Positions 6,582 through 7,949 of a stretch of 7,949 nt of DNA are shown piece by piece. The notes beneath the pieces were generated by a model. It searched no databases. It saw nothing but the letters and a program-made list of their open reading frames with translations, and was not told the origin of the DNA. Positions within the stretch are counted from its first letter, which is position 1. Every line of letters begins with the position of its first letter. This stretch comes from Aequorivita sp. (lineage in GTDB: Bacteria; Bacteroidota; Bacteroidia; Flavobacteriales; Flavobacteriaceae). Position numbers and translations under genes: made by a program. Where the stretch lies: NCBI GenBank assembly GCA_002733915.1, contig NVXN01000002.1, positions 481,048-488,996 on the forward strand, given 5' to 3'.

Positions 6582-7109
6582 ATGCAAACTTCTCCCCAAA
6601 CGACAAAAAATTACAATGTGTGGATATGGATACTCTCCATTGCCATTCCCCTAGCTGTTGCCGTTCTTTTTACCGTACGGATTCCCGGAGTGGAACGATT
6701 GGGGTTTTTGCCTCCTATTTATGCAACTATTAATGGCCTTACTGCCATCATTTTAGTGGTTGCAGTTTATCAAATAAAAAAAGGAAACCGAAAACTTCAC
6801 GAACGCCTTATGAAAACCGCTATTGTTTGTTCGGTTTTGTTTTTGGGTATGTATGTGGCCTATCATATGACTTCTGATTCCACCGCCTTTGGTGGTGAAG
6901 GAATCATCAAATATGTGTACTATTTTATTCTTTTAACGCATATATTATTGTCCATTGCCGTTATTCCTTTTGTATTGATTACCTATGTTAGGGGCATTTC
7001 GGGACAATTTTATAAGCATCGAAAAATTGCACGCATCACCTATCCGCTTTGGTTGTATGTGGCGGTTACAGGGGTAATTGTTTATTTAATGATTTCTCCT
7101 TATTATTAA
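6582..7109 (+). CDS. DUF420 family membrane protein, probable oxidase-assembly factor
   Basis: A 175-residue protein with about five helices (12-32, 44-64, 77-97, 112-136, 152-172). It shows DUF420 features: four well-spaced histidines beside helix ends, in KLHERLMKTA (H73), AYHMTSD (H95), LLTHILLS (H120) and YKHRKIARITYPLWLYV (H146), with the last stretch being the most typical. Histidines in such positions could bind heme or copper. To my knowledge Gram-positive DUF420 relatives (YozB/CtaM) are needed for functional aa3-type oxidase, which agrees with the placement here. The ATG at 6582 starts 3 nt after the SCO stop, and the next gene follows after 6 nt, so translation is probably coupled. 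The family call is strong; the assembly role is inferred from family knowledge and neighbours. Confidence 0.88.
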   Translation: MQTSPQTTKNYNVWIWILSIAIPLAVAVLFTVRIPGVERLGFLPPIYATINGLTAIILVVAVYQIKKGNRKLHERLMKTAIVCSVLFLGMYVAYHMTSDSTAFGGEGIIKYVYYFILLTHILLSIAVIPFVLITYVRGISGQFYKHRKIARITYPLWLYVAVTGVIVYLMISPYY

Positions 7110-7115
7110 TAGACT

Positions 7116-7352
7116 ATGAAACTTAAAATTGCTAATATAATAATTCTTCTTTTTTTGGTGTTCGTACTTCCCGCTGAGGCCCAATGCGCCATGTGCCGGG
7201 CCGTTCTTGAAAGTGAGGAAGGTGGTCAAGCCGCCAAAGGCATCAATAACGGAATTGTTTATTTAATGATCTTTCCTTACCTATTAATCGGCGGCATTGG
7301 CTATGCTATATACAGAAGCCGCAAAAAGGCCCGCGAAGAAAAAAAATTATAG
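7116..7352 (+). CDS. Small exported CxxC membrane protein of unknown function
   Basis: A 78-residue protein with a signal peptide or first helix (5-22, ending PAEAQ), then QCAMCRA with C24 and C27 right after the likely cleavage site, a short acidic linker with a GINNGIVYLM segment (42-51), one hydrophobic helix (46-66), and a basic tail (YRSRKKAREEKK). The topology puts the two cysteines in the periplasm and the tail in the cytoplasm. I recall similar proteins beside DUF420 genes in other Bacteroidetes, but know no assigned function. A CxxC in this position could bind copper or heme iron or act in thiol exchange, as expected for an oxidase-assembly helper. It begins 6 nt after the DUF420 stop and is the last gene of the SCO operon. 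It is short, but its composition and tight packing make it a real gene. Confidence 0.85.
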   Translation: MKLKIANIIILLFLVFVLPAEAQCAMCRAVLESEEGGQAAKGINNGIVYLMIFPYLLIGGIGYAIYRSRKKAREEKKL

Positions 7353-7364
7353 TTTTTCGGAAGA

Positions 7365-7377
7365 AGGTGTAACACCT
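7365..7377. repeat. Short perfect inverted repeat downstream of the SCO operon
   Basis: AGGTGT-A-ACACCT is a 13-bp perfect palindrome starting 12 nt after the stop of the CxxC gene. The central base leaves almost no loop, so it reads more like a dimer binding site than a hairpin. No adjacent promoter element matches the Bacteroidetes consensus well, so an operator role is only a suggestion. Confidence 0.35.
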
Positions 7378-7451
7378 GCCGCCTATAATAGTCTTATAAA
7401 TACTTGAGGCCATTAAAGTTTTCCAAGTCTTAACAAGAATTTCACATTTGG

Positions 7452-7474
7452 AGGGGAATTTCCCCTTTATTTTG
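7452..7474 (+). terminator. Possible terminator or operator palindrome before the ABC gene
   Basis: AGGGGAATTTCCCCT (7452-7466) is a 15-bp perfect palindrome. As RNA it would fold into a five-pair GC-rich stem with an AATTT loop, followed by TTATTTTG, which is T-rich enough for a weak intrinsic terminator of the SCO operon. It lies only 19 nt before the ABC gene start, and TTATTTTG (7467-7474) is one base away from the TAnnTTTG -7 element, so it may instead be a promoter with an overlapping operator. Confidence 0.4.
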
Positions 7475-7493
7475 TAAATCAACAATTTTCAGG

Positions 7494-7949
7494 ATGATAG
7501 AGATTAAAAACCTTCACAAGTCATACCACATGGGTAAAAATTCGCTCCATGTTTTAAAAGGAATAAATTTCACGGTTTCGGAAGGCGAAATGGTTTCAAT
7601 CATGGGTTCCTCCGGTTCCGGAAAATCTACTTTGCTCAATATTCTCGGTATTCTTGACGAAGCAGATGAAGGCACCTACAACCTGGACGGTACCTTGATT
7701 AAAAACTTAAACGAAAAGGTAGCGGCCCGATACCGTAATAAGTTTCTCGGTTTTATCTTTCAATCCTTCAATCTTATCAACTACAAGTCTGCTTTGGAAA
7801 ACGTGGCGATGCCACTTTATTATCAAGGCGTAAAAAGAAATGTTCGCGTTGAGAAAGCTATGCACTATTTGGAAAAAGTAGGTCTTGCAGATTGGGCTTC
7901 CCATCTTCCCAACGAGCTTTCCGGAGGCCAGAAGCAACGTGTGGCAATA
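7494..7949 (+). CDS. ABC transporter ATP-binding protein (LolD/MacB type), N-terminal part
   Basis: An ABC ATPase whose first 152 residues lie in the window; the C-terminus, including Walker B, is beyond the right edge. Visible motifs are Walker A GSSGSGKST (38-46), the Q-loop FIFQSFNLI with Q90, and the signature LSGGQKQRV (142-150). The stretch after the Q-loop (ALENVAMPLYYQGV, 100-113) and the sequence NIL-GILD after Walker A are typical of the LolD/MacB/FtsE-like group, which powers type VII ABC systems for lipoprotein release, efflux, or signalling with FtsX-like permeases. The ATG at 7494 gives the normal N-terminus MIEIKNLHKSY. It is preceded by AGG, a possible weak ribosome site. A 141-nt gap and possible terminator separate it from the SCO operon, so it probably belongs to a different unit with permease genes downstream. 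Confidence 0.93.
   Translation, partial: MIEIKNLHKSYHMGKNSLHVLKGINFTVSEGEMVSIMGSSGSGKSTLLNILGILDEADEGTYNLDGTLIKNLNEKVAARYRNKFLGFIFQSFNLINYKSALENVAMPLYYQGVKRNVRVEKAMHYLEKVGLADWASHLPNELSGGQKQRVAI

Noticed and set aside
7384..7389. TATAAT resembling a sigma-70 -10 box before the ABC gene
   Set aside because: Bacteroidetes primary sigma factors use TAnnTTTG instead, no TTGACA-like element is spaced correctly upstream, and AT-rich gaps give such matches by chance.

Overview
The window looks like a chromosomal segment from a member of the Bacteroidetes, most likely the family Flavobacteriaceae. Four things point there: a RemB-like gliding-associated outer-membrane protein at the left edge, promoter elements of the Bacteroidetes type (TTG, a 20-nt gap, then TAnnTTTG), AT-rich leaders with little or no Shine-Dalgarno sequence, and a gene set typical of flavobacterial respiratory loci.

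Layout. Positions 1-1046 (+) hold the C-terminal part of a RemB-like beta-barrel protein. Positions 1067-2050 (-) hold a convergent gene for an exported metallo-beta-lactamase-fold hydrolase. From about 2125 to 5181 (+) there is a cytochrome c oxidase operon: cyoE (heme O synthase), a short five-helix subunit III, a long subunit III with a large hydrophilic insert, and a small subunit IV. It closes with a strong hairpin terminator. A second promoter at 5209-5239 opens a likely oxidase-assembly operon (5286-7352, +): a cysteine-free SCO-like protein, a canonical SCO copper chaperone, a DUF420 membrane protein, and a 78-residue exported CxxC membrane protein. After a 141-nt gap with two small palindromes, a LolD/MacB-type ABC ATPase starts at 7494 and runs off the right edge.

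How the genes fit together. CyoE makes heme O, the precursor of heme A. The two COX3-family proteins and the subunit IV protein are oxidase membrane subunits. SCO would load copper into the CuA site of subunit II. The DUF420 and CxxC proteins, packed tightly behind SCO, are probably accessory or assembly factors. COX1, COX2 and heme A synthase are not in this window.

I see no mobile element, tRNA, rRNA, CRISPR array or phage gene. Most of the window is a conserved core respiratory locus. The most interesting parts are the SCO-like protein that has lost all three copper ligands, the uncharacterised CxxC mini-protein paired with DUF420, the roughly 120-residue insert in the long subunit III, and the evidence that the apparent upstream start of cyoE is really a promoter element.
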